In this document: positions 44,581 through 52,695 of the stretch, piece after piece
Numbering within the stretch: position 1 is the stretch's first letter
Layout: each line of letters begins with the position of its first letter
DNA from: Sphingobacterium psychroaquaticum
GTDB lineage: Bacteria > Bacteroidota > Bacteroidia > Sphingobacteriales > Sphingobacteriaceae
Assembly: GCF_900177625.1 (NCBI RefSeq)
Contig: NZ_FXAU01000006.1
Coordinates: 62,001-126,000, forward strand
Direction of reading: 5' to 3'
DNA length: 64,000 bases
Program-made: the position numbers and the translations under genes
Notes under the pieces: generated by a model
What the model saw: only the letters and a program-made list of their open reading frames with translations
The model's database searches: none
What the model was told of the DNA's origin: nothing

Positions 44581-44957
44581 TGTTTGTTTTCCTTTTGCTT
44601 CGAGGACATATAAATCCGGTTTTATACGAAATTTATCGCGTAACGGTTAGGAGTAGGTGAAGGTTTGGTAGGGCGGTAAAGTCAGAGATTACGTGTTGGT
44701 GGAATAAATGGGGATTATTAGTAATACTAAGGACGATACTTTCGAAAAATCATGAGGTACTTCGATTAGATTTGCTAGACGCGTCAGCGTAGAAAGCGGT
44801 TGCGACAAGCAAATTCGGCGACATAAAAATCCCATCATTCCTCCGTGTTTAGATGAGTAGGAGTATGATGAGAAAAGTAATCGCATCAATAGGAAATTGT
44901 AATCAATAAGGATATGAGGCTGTTTTTTTTGACTATATCATTAAGATGTGTAAACAA
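44581..44957. other. Intergenic region upstream of the HTH cassette, otherwise empty
   Basis: About 380 nt between the operator region and the 3' end of the 597-aa gene. No convincing ORF, RNA or repeat; a 66-codon minus-strand frame has no coding character. Confidence 0.4.
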
Positions 44958-46751
44958 CTAGGGTGTTTTTATTGTTTGTAAATTGTTTTTCGCCACTGTA
45001 AGCTCCTTTTTAAACGACTCAATTTTAGAAGATACATTTTCCATAACTTGATTTGAAATGGATTCGTAATATTCGATTCCAGTCAATAACTGCGCTTTAA
45101 ATCGTTCAACGAATTTTATTGATTTTGCATCTTGAACGGTCTCTTCTACATAATTTTTTAGATACGTTATGTAGAGCTCTAACTCGTTTATAAAAAAATG
45201 ATTGCGTTCATTTTTTAGCGGTATTTCTTTACGGCCATAAATATGGTCAACCATCTCCTTAAGGCTATACGTGTTGTCAAAATATACGGTGTTTGGTCCG
45301 GGACAGATGGAAACGGAAAGGTCCTCTCGTGGCTTTTCAATACCATAATTTATGTAAGCAGAAGTCGCTAATCCGTCACAAAGACATACTTTTTCGGTAA
45401 TCTTGTTATATGCTTTTTGATATTCATTTTCTGGTAATGATTGCTGCGACAACTCGTTGATCTTGGCATGCTGATAGACGCGCGATGCCGTACAGATAGG
45501 CGTAGGGCCAAATTCGGTATTTGTAATCAGATATTTCTTCTTACAAGGACTACCTGGGCGACCTTTAGCAATACGATCCAGTCTTTTTTTCTCCGAGGTG
45601 CTGTGTCTAAAGTTATTAAATGGAACGCCTAAGGGCGAGGCTCCGCTTAAATAGAAATCTTCCTTTTCTGCTTGCGTCAATGCGGTTAAGGTCGCTTGAT
45701 CTACGGTTGTTGCTTCGGGCACTAAAAGAAAGGGAGAGCCCCAACCAGTTCCGTCAAAACCATAATGAGTAAGTAAAAAATTCTGCTCCTCTGGGGTCCC
45801 GATTCCTCCCTGCGCCGTAAAGCGGATAGGGTAAGGAGTTTCGGGAGCAGTAATCCCTTTATTTGATAAAGATTCTTGATATAAACTGTGTAGCTCAGCG
45901 ATGAGGGTTTCTTTTTTCAATCTAAACTCTTCCAAAATTGGACCTAATAGAAAACCTTCTGTTGCAAAAGCATGGCCGCCACAGTTTAAGCCAGATTCCA
46001 CCCGGAATTCGGAAATCCATATTCCTTTTTTAGCGAGATATTTAGCTTGAATATTTGCGGAGCGAAAGTCAGACACTTTCAGAATTATTCTTTTCTGGAG
46101 TTTTCCCGCACTATTTGGGAAGAAACAATCTAATGTTGCTAAGTAATTGTACAAACGAGGATTCATGCCAGCGGATAAGACCACAGATGAGGAGAGGTTT
46201 GAATTGGCAAACCCACGTATCGCCGAGAGTGCATCCGAAAATCGTTCATTCAATACATCACCATGTTGGCTATGGTTTAGCTTGTCTACCTTAGCCATGA
46301 TGTTCACATCAATGTCACCAGCGGAAACGGCATTGCGCAGTTCCTGTTGCATAGCTTCCTTTTGATGGCTGTTGACAGTGCTTAACATTTGATTATAAAG
46401 TTCCTTTATTGGGGTCTTTTCGGCCAACATTTCGAAGTATTTGCTTAAATCGCTACCTATGGAAAAGGTTTCTGTCTTTATTTTTTGAATTTGCCCTTCC
46501 ACGAGCTCTTGTACCAAGTTTAGGTAAGCGGTTATACGCTTAGCACGGCCGTCAATTTCATGTTTGTTAATGGGGGTGAATGATAATCCATTCAAGTTGG
46601 CATAATAGTGCCGGATACGCTCGATCAGCTCATCGTCAACAATGGATAGAACCGAAGAAATACCGTATTTGGCAACCTTGATAGGGGAGTCTATAGAAAA
46701 GGCCAAACCCAAGACGGGGATGTGGAAGCTGTGTTTCATAATGTTGTTCAT
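44958..46751 (-). CDS. Conserved protein of unknown function, FMN/TIM-barrel-like
   Basis: 597 aa (an ATG at 46739 would remove 4 residues). The N-terminus SPIKVAKYGISSVLSIVDDE (22-41) and the block AQGGIGTPEEQNFLLTHYGFDGTGWGSPFLLVPEATT (313-349) resemble flavin-dependent TIM barrels of the nitronate monooxygenase/PfaD type, whose GGIGTP loop binds FMN phosphate. Cysteines at 257, 403, 420, 456, 458 and 483 lie in conserved-looking motifs (LNCGGH, GSPCKKK, PTPICTAS, VCLCDGLA, SICPGP), so a metal or Fe-S site is possible. The last ~90 residues are helical. Monocistronic, between the HTH cassette and gltA. No signal peptide. Reaction unknown. Confidence 0.65.
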   Translation of the reverse strand: MNNIMKHSFHIPVLGLAFSIDSPIKVAKYGISSVLSIVDDELIERIRHYYANLNGLSFTPINKHEIDGRAKRITAYLNLVQELVEGQIQKIKTETFSIGSDLSKYFEMLAEKTPIKELYNQMLSTVNSHQKEAMQQELRNAVSAGDIDVNIMAKVDKLNHSQHGDVLNERFSDALSAIRGFANSNLSSSVVLSAGMNPRLYNYLATLDCFFPNSAGKLQKRIILKVSDFRSANIQAKYLAKKGIWISEFRVESGLNCGGHAFATEGFLLGPILEEFRLKKETLIAELHSLYQESLSNKGITAPETPYPIRFTAQGGIGTPEEQNFLLTHYGFDGTGWGSPFLLVPEATTVDQATLTALTQAEKEDFYLSGASPLGVPFNNFRHSTSEKKRLDRIAKGRPGSPCKKKYLITNTEFGPTPICTASRVYQHAKINELSQQSLPENEYQKAYNKITEKVCLCDGLATSAYINYGIEKPREDLSVSICPGPNTVYFDNTYSLKEMVDHIYGRKEIPLKNERNHFFINELELYITYLKNYVEETVQDAKSIKFVERFKAQLLTGIEYYESISNQVMENVSSKIESFKKELTVAKNNLQTIKTP

Positions 46752-46943
46752 GCATTACGAAATACGTGATATTTAGGCGCCTAGAAAGTAACGGCATCGT
46801 GAAAAAATAATGATTAATATCACACAAAAAAAACGTGTCCGATTTCTCAGACACGTTTTACTATTCTTGAATAGTCTTTTATAAGGAGTTTTGGTAAAAC
46901 CTAATTTTTAACAATTAGTCTTTTACTGTCCAACCCCTAGCAA

Positions 46944-48230
46944 CTATCTTTTGTTAATATCAATGTATTCACGGTTTACTTCTCCGATATAAACCTGGCG
47001 CGGACGGCCGATAGGCTCTTTGTTGTCACGCATTTCTTTCCATTGCGCGATCCATCCTGGAAGACGTCCTAGCGCAAAAAGAACGGTGAACATGTCCGAT
47101 TCAAATCCTAATGCACGGTAAATAATACCAGAATAGAAATCTACGTTCGGGTAAAGCTTACGTTCTACAAAGTAAGGGTCGCTCAGTGCAGCTGCTTCTA
47201 GTTTTTTCGCGATCTCCAACACTGGATCATTAATACCTAATTTTTCCAAGATATCATCACATGCTTTTTTGATGATTTTAGCACGCGGATCGAAGTTTTT
47301 GTATACACGGTGTCCAAAACCCATCAAACGGAAAGGATCGTTTTTGTCTTTCGCTTTCGCTAAGTATTTTTCAGCATCACCACCATCGTTTTTGATTGCT
47401 TCCAACATTTCGATTACCGCTTGGTTAGCGCCCCCATGTAGCGGTCCCCAAAGTGCATTGATGCCCGCTGAAAGGGAAGCATATAAGTTTGCATTCGATG
47501 AACCAACCATACGTACCGTTGATGTGGAACAGTTTTGCTCGTGGTCAGCATGAAGAATCAATAGTTTGTGCATAGCACTTACCACTACAGGGTCAAAAAT
47601 TGTTTCGCCTGTAACCTCACCAAAAATCATTGTTAAGAAGTTTTCGATGTAACCTAAATTGTTTTTAGGGTATACGATCGGGTGACCTAATGATTTTTTC
47701 TGTATCCAAGAAACAATCGTAGGCATTTTACCTAGGATGTTAATTATTGTTTTGTTTTCTTCTTCTTGTGACACATTTGGGTTAAGCGATTCAGGGTAGA
47801 AAGCAGATAATGCTCCTACTAAACAAGAAAGCTGACCCATAGGGTGGGATTTTGATGGGAAGCCAGCGAAGAAATTTTTCATATCCTCGTGGATCATCAT
47901 TTGTTTTCTGATATCTGCGCGGAATTTCTCCAATACCTCTTTCGAAGGAAGATCTCCGTAAATCAATAAATAGGCAACTTCTAGGAAGGTTGATTTCTCA
48001 GCAAGCTCTTCAATCGAATAACCTCTGTAACGAAGAACGCCTTGCTCACCGTCTAAGAAAGTGATTGCGCTTTTCGTTGCTCCTGTATTTTTGAACCCAG
48101 GGTCTAATGTGATGTATCCTGATTGATCCCTAAGTTTCGAGATGTCAACGGCTTTTTCGCTTTCCGTCCCTACGATCACAGGTAGCTCGTAAGACGTACC
48201 ATCTAAATTTATTGTTGCTTTATCTGACAT
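46944..48230 (-). CDS. gltA: Citrate synthase (type II)
   Basis: 428 aa. Catalytic residues sit in HADHEQNCSTSTVRMVGSSNANLYASLSAGINALWGPLHGG (His of the GPLHGG motif), FGHRVYKNFDPRA (second His) and VDFYSGIIY (Asp). The N-terminal ~45-residue beta domain (YELPVIVGTESEKAVDISKLRDQSG) marks the NADH-regulated hexameric type. Condenses oxaloacetate and acetyl-CoA in the TCA cycle. Monocistronic. Confidence 0.97.
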   Translation of the reverse strand: MSDKATINLDGTSYELPVIVGTESEKAVDISKLRDQSGYITLDPGFKNTGATKSAITFLDGEQGVLRYRGYSIEELAEKSTFLEVAYLLIYGDLPSKEVLEKFRADIRKQMMIHEDMKNFFAGFPSKSHPMGQLSCLVGALSAFYPESLNPNVSQEEENKTIINILGKMPTIVSWIQKKSLGHPIVYPKNNLGYIENFLTMIFGEVTGETIFDPVVVSAMHKLLILHADHEQNCSTSTVRMVGSSNANLYASLSAGINALWGPLHGGANQAVIEMLEAIKNDGGDAEKYLAKAKDKNDPFRLMGFGHRVYKNFDPRAKIIKKACDDILEKLGINDPVLEIAKKLEAAALSDPYFVERKLYPNVDFYSGIIYRALGFESDMFTVLFALGRLPGWIAQWKEMRDNKEPIGRPRQVYIGEVNREYIDINKR

Positions 48231-48570
48231 GCTTATATTTTGACTTATTTGTACAAATGTATAAAAAACCCGATTAAAAAATAATTGTTCAACGTATTAA
48301 ATAAACATGAAATCGTCATTTTGATGCTGAAAAATAACGACATCATTGCCGAAATGGCAATAATAGGCATTAATTGGGAGAAAAGCTTGATAGTGTAACC
48401 ACTACACGAAAAAAAGATTTTTTAGATGTTATTATTCAAAAAAGACAGCCTTTTTTTAGGGATAGTTTTTTGTGTGGACTGGGGGAGCTGGTTGTGGTTT
48501 ATTTTTTTCTTTTCTTTTATTACGATTTTTTCGTAATATTGTATAACGTTAATAATGAAACATGTTACCT
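48231..48570. promoter_or_regulatory. Divergent gltA / blaI-like spacer with -7 box and inverted repeat
   Basis: 340 nt. TACATTTG on the minus strand (48261-48254) lies 23 nt before the gltA start, a good -7 box without a well-spaced -33. On the + side ATTACGA-TTTTT-TCGTAAT (48519-48537) is a 7-bp inverted repeat 33 nt before the BlaI-like start, a candidate BlaI operator. The centre of the spacer is unassigned. Confidence 0.5.
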
Positions 48571-48933
48571 ATGGAAAAGCTTACGATACAAGAAGAAGAA
48601 GCCATGTTGTCTATATGGCAGTTACAAGGTGGTTTTGTAAAAGAAATTCTAGATAATTTAAAAGGAGAGAAGCCTCCTTATACCACCTTAGCTTCGACGA
48701 TTAAGAATTTGGAGCGCAAAGGATATGTAGAACCGAGGCGTTACGCAAATGCGAATCGTTACGAACCTGTTGTTACAGAAGAGCAGTATAAAGCGAAGTT
48801 TATGAACGGTTTTGTGGGGGACTACTTTCGTAACTCTTATAAAGAGATGGTTTCTTTTTTCGTGAAAGAGGAGAAGTTATCTGAAAAGGAGCTGACAGAA
48901 ATTATGGATATGATTAAAAACAATAAATCTTAA
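48571..48933 (+). CDS. BlaI/MecI/CopY-family repressor
   Basis: 120 aa from ATG 48571 (MEKLTIQEEEAMLSIWQLQGGFVKEIL). Winged HTH: PPYTTLASTIKNLERKGYVEPRRYANANRYEPVVT, the Penicillinase_R pattern, followed by a short helical dimerisation tail. In BlaI/MecI systems the repressor is removed by a partner M56 protease; that gene begins 5 nt later here. Operator candidate upstream at 48519-48537. Confidence 0.93.
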   Translation: MEKLTIQEEEAMLSIWQLQGGFVKEILDNLKGEKPPYTTLASTIKNLERKGYVEPRRYANANRYEPVVTEEQYKAKFMNGFVGDYFRNSYKEMVSFFVKEEKLSEKELTEIMDMIKNNKS

Positions 48934-48938
48934 GATTT

Positions 48939-50615
48939 ATGGAGGCAATTCTAACCTATATCATACAGGTTAATATCCTGTTGGTGTTTATATACCTCGG
49001 TTACTTTTTGTTGCTTAAAGGACTGACCTTTCATCCATTGAACCGGGTGTATTTTATTTTGGGAGGTATCTTTGCTTTGCTCTACCCCTTTATGAATATA
49101 CCGGCCCTTTTCAAAACACACATGGAACCTATCGGTGAGGTTGTTGCATACATTCCAGGTATGTTGCAAACCGAAAAAACGATAGAAAAGGGGATGGATA
49201 TCCAACAAGTTACTTTGGCGTTGTTTGCCTTGGGGGCCATGGTATTGTTCCTAAAATTAGCCGTGCAACTTTTTAGCCTTATGCGAATACATCGTCACTC
49301 TATCGAGGCTTCATGGCGTACATATGTATATCGTAATGTGTTATTTCCTATTGCCCCGTTTTCGTTCTTTAATCGCATTTATGTGAATGCGAAACAACAT
49401 GAGGAAAGCGAGTTGTATGATATTTTTGAACATGAACAGATTCATGTGAAAGGGTTACATACGCTGGATATTATTCTTTTTGAAGCCATTTTGATTCTCT
49501 GTTGGTACAATCCGGTCGTATGGCTTTTACGAAAGGCGGTAAGGCAAAATCTTGAATTCTTAACCGACCAGTATGTGTTGAATCAAGGAGTTGATAGGCA
49601 GACATATCAATATTCACTACTTCATGTATCAAAGCAAGGAGCGACCGTAGGGGTGGGCAATCAGTTTAATTTTAAACTACTTAAAAAAAGGATTACCATG
49701 ATGAATAAGAAAAGATCTTCTGCGCTGGAATTAAGTAAATATGCATTCCTTTTGCCTGTTTTGATTTTTGTTGCCGCGGCCTTCACCGTAACGAAAGCGG
49801 ATGAAAAAATTTCGGAGGTGGTGCTATTGGCCAAACAGACGGAGGTTAAAGATTTGCAACGTGTCCTGCAGCAAAAGGATACTGTAAAAATTATTGCAGT
49901 AACCGAAAAGGATACGGTTAAAGGTAAATTTATAGGTCTCGCTGTACAAGACGAAGGAACGGTTGTTAAAAAAGCTACAGAGGCCGGTGTTACGGACACT
50001 ACGGCCAAGAAAACGCAAAATGTTTTTATTTTTCGTACCAATGGTAATGTCCTAGAAAAAGGAAAGCCTTTAGCCGTAGTAGATGGCAAATTGATGGATC
50101 CGATGTTCGAAATTAATGAGATCGATGCGAATACAATTAAGGAGATAAGTATAATTAAAGGGGAAGCGAGCACCAATATTTATGGTCCTGAAGCAAAGAA
50201 TGGAGTAATCTATATCACCACGAAAGGTGAGGGAAAGAATAACGAGGTTGCACCGACTCAAAGCTATCGCTTCACGAAGGAAGGAGATACGAAATCTGGA
50301 ACCGCGACCATTCTAGGGACAAGCATGCAAAAACATACGAATGATTCTATCAATAAAAGGAATGCTTCCGACCCGAAAATGAGTATTAGAATTGGGCCGG
50401 GAGGAAACGGGCCAAAACCACTCATGGTCATTGATGGAGTAGTGCAGGAAGATTTTGATGCTGCTGCAAAAACGTTAATACCAGAAAATATTGCTTCTGT
50501 TACGGTGCTAAAAGATAAGCAGTCAACGATGACTTATGGTGCAAAAGGTGAGAATGGAATTCTTATTGTGACGACCAAAGAAGGGGAAAGAGTTAAAGCT
50601 GCCAAGGCGGAGTAA
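48939..50615 (+). CDS. BlaR1-like M56 membrane peptidase with two TonB-plug-like repeats
   Basis: 558 aa. Four membrane segments (ILTYIIQVNILLVFIYLGYFLLL; VYFILGGIFALLYPFMNI; VTLALFALGAMVLFLKLAVQLF; one after ~265, YAFLLPVLIFVAAAFTVT). The M56 zinc motif is H165-E-Q-I-H169 with a following LFEAILILCWYNPVVW. After the last helix the exported part carries two repeats like the plug of TonB receptors: ISIIKGEASTNIYGPEAKNG and VTVLKDKQSTMTYGAKGENG. No penicillin-binding sensor domain is seen. With the adjacent BlaI-like repressor it forms a membrane-signal to repressor-cleavage pair; the signal is unknown. Confidence 0.9.
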   Translation: MEAILTYIIQVNILLVFIYLGYFLLLKGLTFHPLNRVYFILGGIFALLYPFMNIPALFKTHMEPIGEVVAYIPGMLQTEKTIEKGMDIQQVTLALFALGAMVLFLKLAVQLFSLMRIHRHSIEASWRTYVYRNVLFPIAPFSFFNRIYVNAKQHEESELYDIFEHEQIHVKGLHTLDIILFEAILILCWYNPVVWLLRKAVRQNLEFLTDQYVLNQGVDRQTYQYSLLHVSKQGATVGVGNQFNFKLLKKRITMMNKKRSSALELSKYAFLLPVLIFVAAAFTVTKADEKISEVVLLAKQTEVKDLQRVLQQKDTVKIIAVTEKDTVKGKFIGLAVQDEGTVVKKATEAGVTDTTAKKTQNVFIFRTNGNVLEKGKPLAVVDGKLMDPMFEINEIDANTIKEISIIKGEASTNIYGPEAKNGVIYITTKGEGKNNEVAPTQSYRFTKEGDTKSGTATILGTSMQKHTNDSINKRNASDPKMSIRIGPGGNGPKPLMVIDGVVQEDFDAAAKTLIPENIASVTVLKDKQSTMTYGAKGENGILIVTTKEGERVKAAKAE

Positions 50616-50657
50616 AAAAAGAAGGGCTTATCAAATTGATAAGCCCTTCTTTTTTTA
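50616..50657. terminator. Bidirectional terminator between the M56 gene and the MCE gene
   Basis: AAAAAAAGAAGGGCTTATCA and TGATAAGCCCTTCTTTTTTT pair around AAT-type centre, giving a U-run on both strands. It overlaps the ends of the convergent genes (stop at 50615; other gene ends at 50655). Confidence 0.85.
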
Positions 50658-51602
50658 CTTTGTATCTTTCTTTCCGAAGATACTTAGACGCAGATATTTT
50701 CCAGGTCTCTCTTTTAAGTCTTTAATCAGACCATCCAATTCAGAACTTGCGCTGTTCAAATTGTTGTATAGGTTCTCGTCGTGCAATAATAAACCAATAG
50801 ATCCTTCACCCTTATTAATTTTCGCTGTAATAGCCTGTACATCCTTCATCGCCTGGTTAGCGTTATCTATCGTCGCTTTAATCTCTGTTTTTGAAAGATC
50901 GCTTGATAAATGATCCAGGTTCGCCAAAATGCTGTTGATCTTATCGTTGTTGTTTTTAAAGTTGTTGGTAATCGATTCTAAGTTCTGCATAATTTTAGCC
51001 AAACGTACCTTTTCACTGCCCATCAAACCTTCCACATCATTGGTTATTTTTTCCATATTGTTTAACGATACAGAAATACTTCGTAAACTACTCTTGAAGT
51101 CACGTTGGAATTCTGCGTCCAAAGCAGAGTTTACCGCCGATAAAACAGAGTCTAGTTTGACGACCAGATTTTCTACCTTTTTTTGCAAAGGTTCTACTTT
51201 CTCTAAAAGGTTGGCTTGTACATCAGATAGTAAAGGGTCGCCGTCATTAGCGAGTGTTTTACTATTTCCTAATTCAAATACAATAGCTTTGCTTCCTAAT
51301 AAATCTGCACTAACAATTCGCGCAACAGTATTGGAAGGGATATCGTAATCATTTTTGATTTTGAAGTGGGTGCGGATCTTGCCATTGTTCAACAGTGCTA
51401 ATTTAGAAACACGGCCAATTTGGTATCCATTTACAACAACAGGTTTGGAAACCGTAAGTCCATCAACATTGTCGTAATCCGTATAATATTCATTCTCGCT
51501 GCTGAATACATCATTGCCCTTCAAAAAATTGTAGCCTATAAATAATAATGCTAGGGCCACAATAGTGATTATGCCTACTTTCGTTTCGTTCGATATCTTC
51601 AA
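50655..51602 (-). CDS. MlaD-family (MCE) lipid-transport protein
   Basis: 315 aa. N-terminal membrane anchor (VGIITIVALALLFIGYNFLKG), then the MCE domain ~40-115 (YYTDYDNVDGLTVSKPVVVNGYQIGRVSKLAL; ASTVARIVSADLLGSKAIVFEL-like segment), and a long helical tail with coiled coils to residue ~300. MCE proteins carry phospholipids between the membranes. It follows the cell-wall amidase on the same strand by 64 nt, as in other Bacteroidota, and faces lptD, a second envelope-assembly gene. Confidence 0.9.
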   Translation of the reverse strand: MKISNETKVGIITIVALALLFIGYNFLKGNDVFSSENEYYTDYDNVDGLTVSKPVVVNGYQIGRVSKLALLNNGKIRTHFKIKNDYDIPSNTVARIVSADLLGSKAIVFELGNSKTLANDGDPLLSDVQANLLEKVEPLQKKVENLVVKLDSVLSAVNSALDAEFQRDFKSSLRSISVSLNNMEKITNDVEGLMGSEKVRLAKIMQNLESITNNFKNNNDKINSILANLDHLSSDLSKTEIKATIDNANQAMKDVQAITAKINKGEGSIGLLLHDENLYNNLNSASSELDGLIKDLKERPGKYLRLSIFGKKDTK

Positions 51603-51666
51603 AATACTTTTTCTATATGTTCTGATTATTTGTTTACTATCTCCAACAAACTAATCTACTAAAAGT

Positions 51667-52533
51667 TTATCGTTCTGCAGCAGTTTTATATGTTTTTACG
51701 GCATTGAGTAGCCCAGTAACAATCTCTTCTTGACCTGCAGATGACATCATGTATTCTTCTTCGTCGGGACTACTGATGAAACCAATCTCGGTTAATACGG
51801 CTGGCATACCTGCTGTTTTAAGTACTGCTAAAGAGAGTTCTTGCACACCACGGTTTACACGAGATACACGTACATATTCATCCTGCATATAAGACGCCAA
51901 ACGGATGCTCTCTCGGCGGAATTGACTCTTTAGCAATTGAAAAACAATCATCGAAGAAGGGTCGCGGGGGTCAAATCCACCATAATTCTCTTTGTAGTTT
52001 TCTTCCATAAGGATGGATGCGTTTTCTCGAATCGCAACATCCTGATTCCCCAGCCTATTAAAACCAAGTACGAATGTTTCCGTTCCACGAACGGATGGTT
52101 TTCTTACCGTAGTGGTTGTATAACGTCCGTTACGACCTTTGACGCGCTGGTCTGAATCGGCCGAGTTGGCGTGGATTGAAATAAACAAATCCGCGTTGTG
52201 TTTGTTGGCTATGGCAGGGCGTTCAAATAGTGGGATAAAAACATCGGTACTGCGTGTGAAAATAACTTTGACATCAGGGAGTTCTTTTTCAATGCGTTTA
52301 CCTAGTTTCAGAGCAACCTCCAAAACAAGTTCTTTTTCCTTACTCTGACGTCCTACAGCACCGTCATCGCGACCACCGTGGCCAGGGTCTATTACAATGG
52401 TACGTACCTTTGAAAGTCCTTTTTGCGGAGCTTGTGGCGGGTCTTGTGGTACAACAGAAGATGTTGAAATCGTAAGGATAAAGATTGATATGAAAAGAGA
52501 GCTTGCGCGGTAGATGTAATTTTTTTTAGTCAT
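51667..52533 (-). CDS. N-acetylmuramoyl-L-alanine amidase (Amidase_3), exported
   Basis: 288 aa with an N-terminal signal (ASSLFISIFILTISTSSVV). Zinc motifs: IDPGHGGRDDGAVG (His), a Glu in the catalytic helix region (EKELVLEVALKLG), FISIHANSADS (His) and TEIGFISSPDEEEYM (catalytic Glu). It cleaves the bond between MurNAc and the stem peptide, used in daughter-cell separation. It precedes the mlaD-like gene and is divergent from lptD. Confidence 0.93.
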   Translation of the reverse strand: MTKKNYIYRASSLFISIFILTISTSSVVPQDPPQAPQKGLSKVRTIVIDPGHGGRDDGAVGRQSKEKELVLEVALKLGKRIEKELPDVKVIFTRSTDVFIPLFERPAIANKHNADLFISIHANSADSDQRVKGRNGRYTTTTVRKPSVRGTETFVLGFNRLGNQDVAIRENASILMEENYKENYGGFDPRDPSSMIVFQLLKSQFRRESIRLASYMQDEYVRVSRVNRGVQELSLAVLKTAGMPAVLTEIGFISSPDEEEYMMSSAGQEEIVTGLLNAVKTYKTAAER

Positions 52534-52695
52534 TTGTATTAAAACCTTATTGTGGCCGTTTAAAATTATAGCAAAAATAGCGATGCAAAAATTATTATTA
52601 CTTCGAGCTTATCTAATAACTCTTTGTATCTGTTTTTTGACTATTTTTGCCGATAGAAGTTTAAATTCACACAAAAATAACATTCGTAATTCACT

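Noticed and set aside
44689..44889. 66-codon minus-strand frame in the spacer before the HTH cassette
   Set aside because: No ribosome site, no recognisable pattern and atypical composition; treated as non-coding.
48374..48640. 88-codon frame upstream of and overlapping the BlaI-like gene
   Set aside because: Phe/Leu-rich translation of T-rich regulatory DNA that overlaps the BlaI start region in another frame; no homology-like pattern.
49661..50176. 171-codon antisense frame inside the M56 gene
   Set aside because: Low-complexity composition mirroring the sense frame; sense gene has clear membrane helices and the zinc motif.
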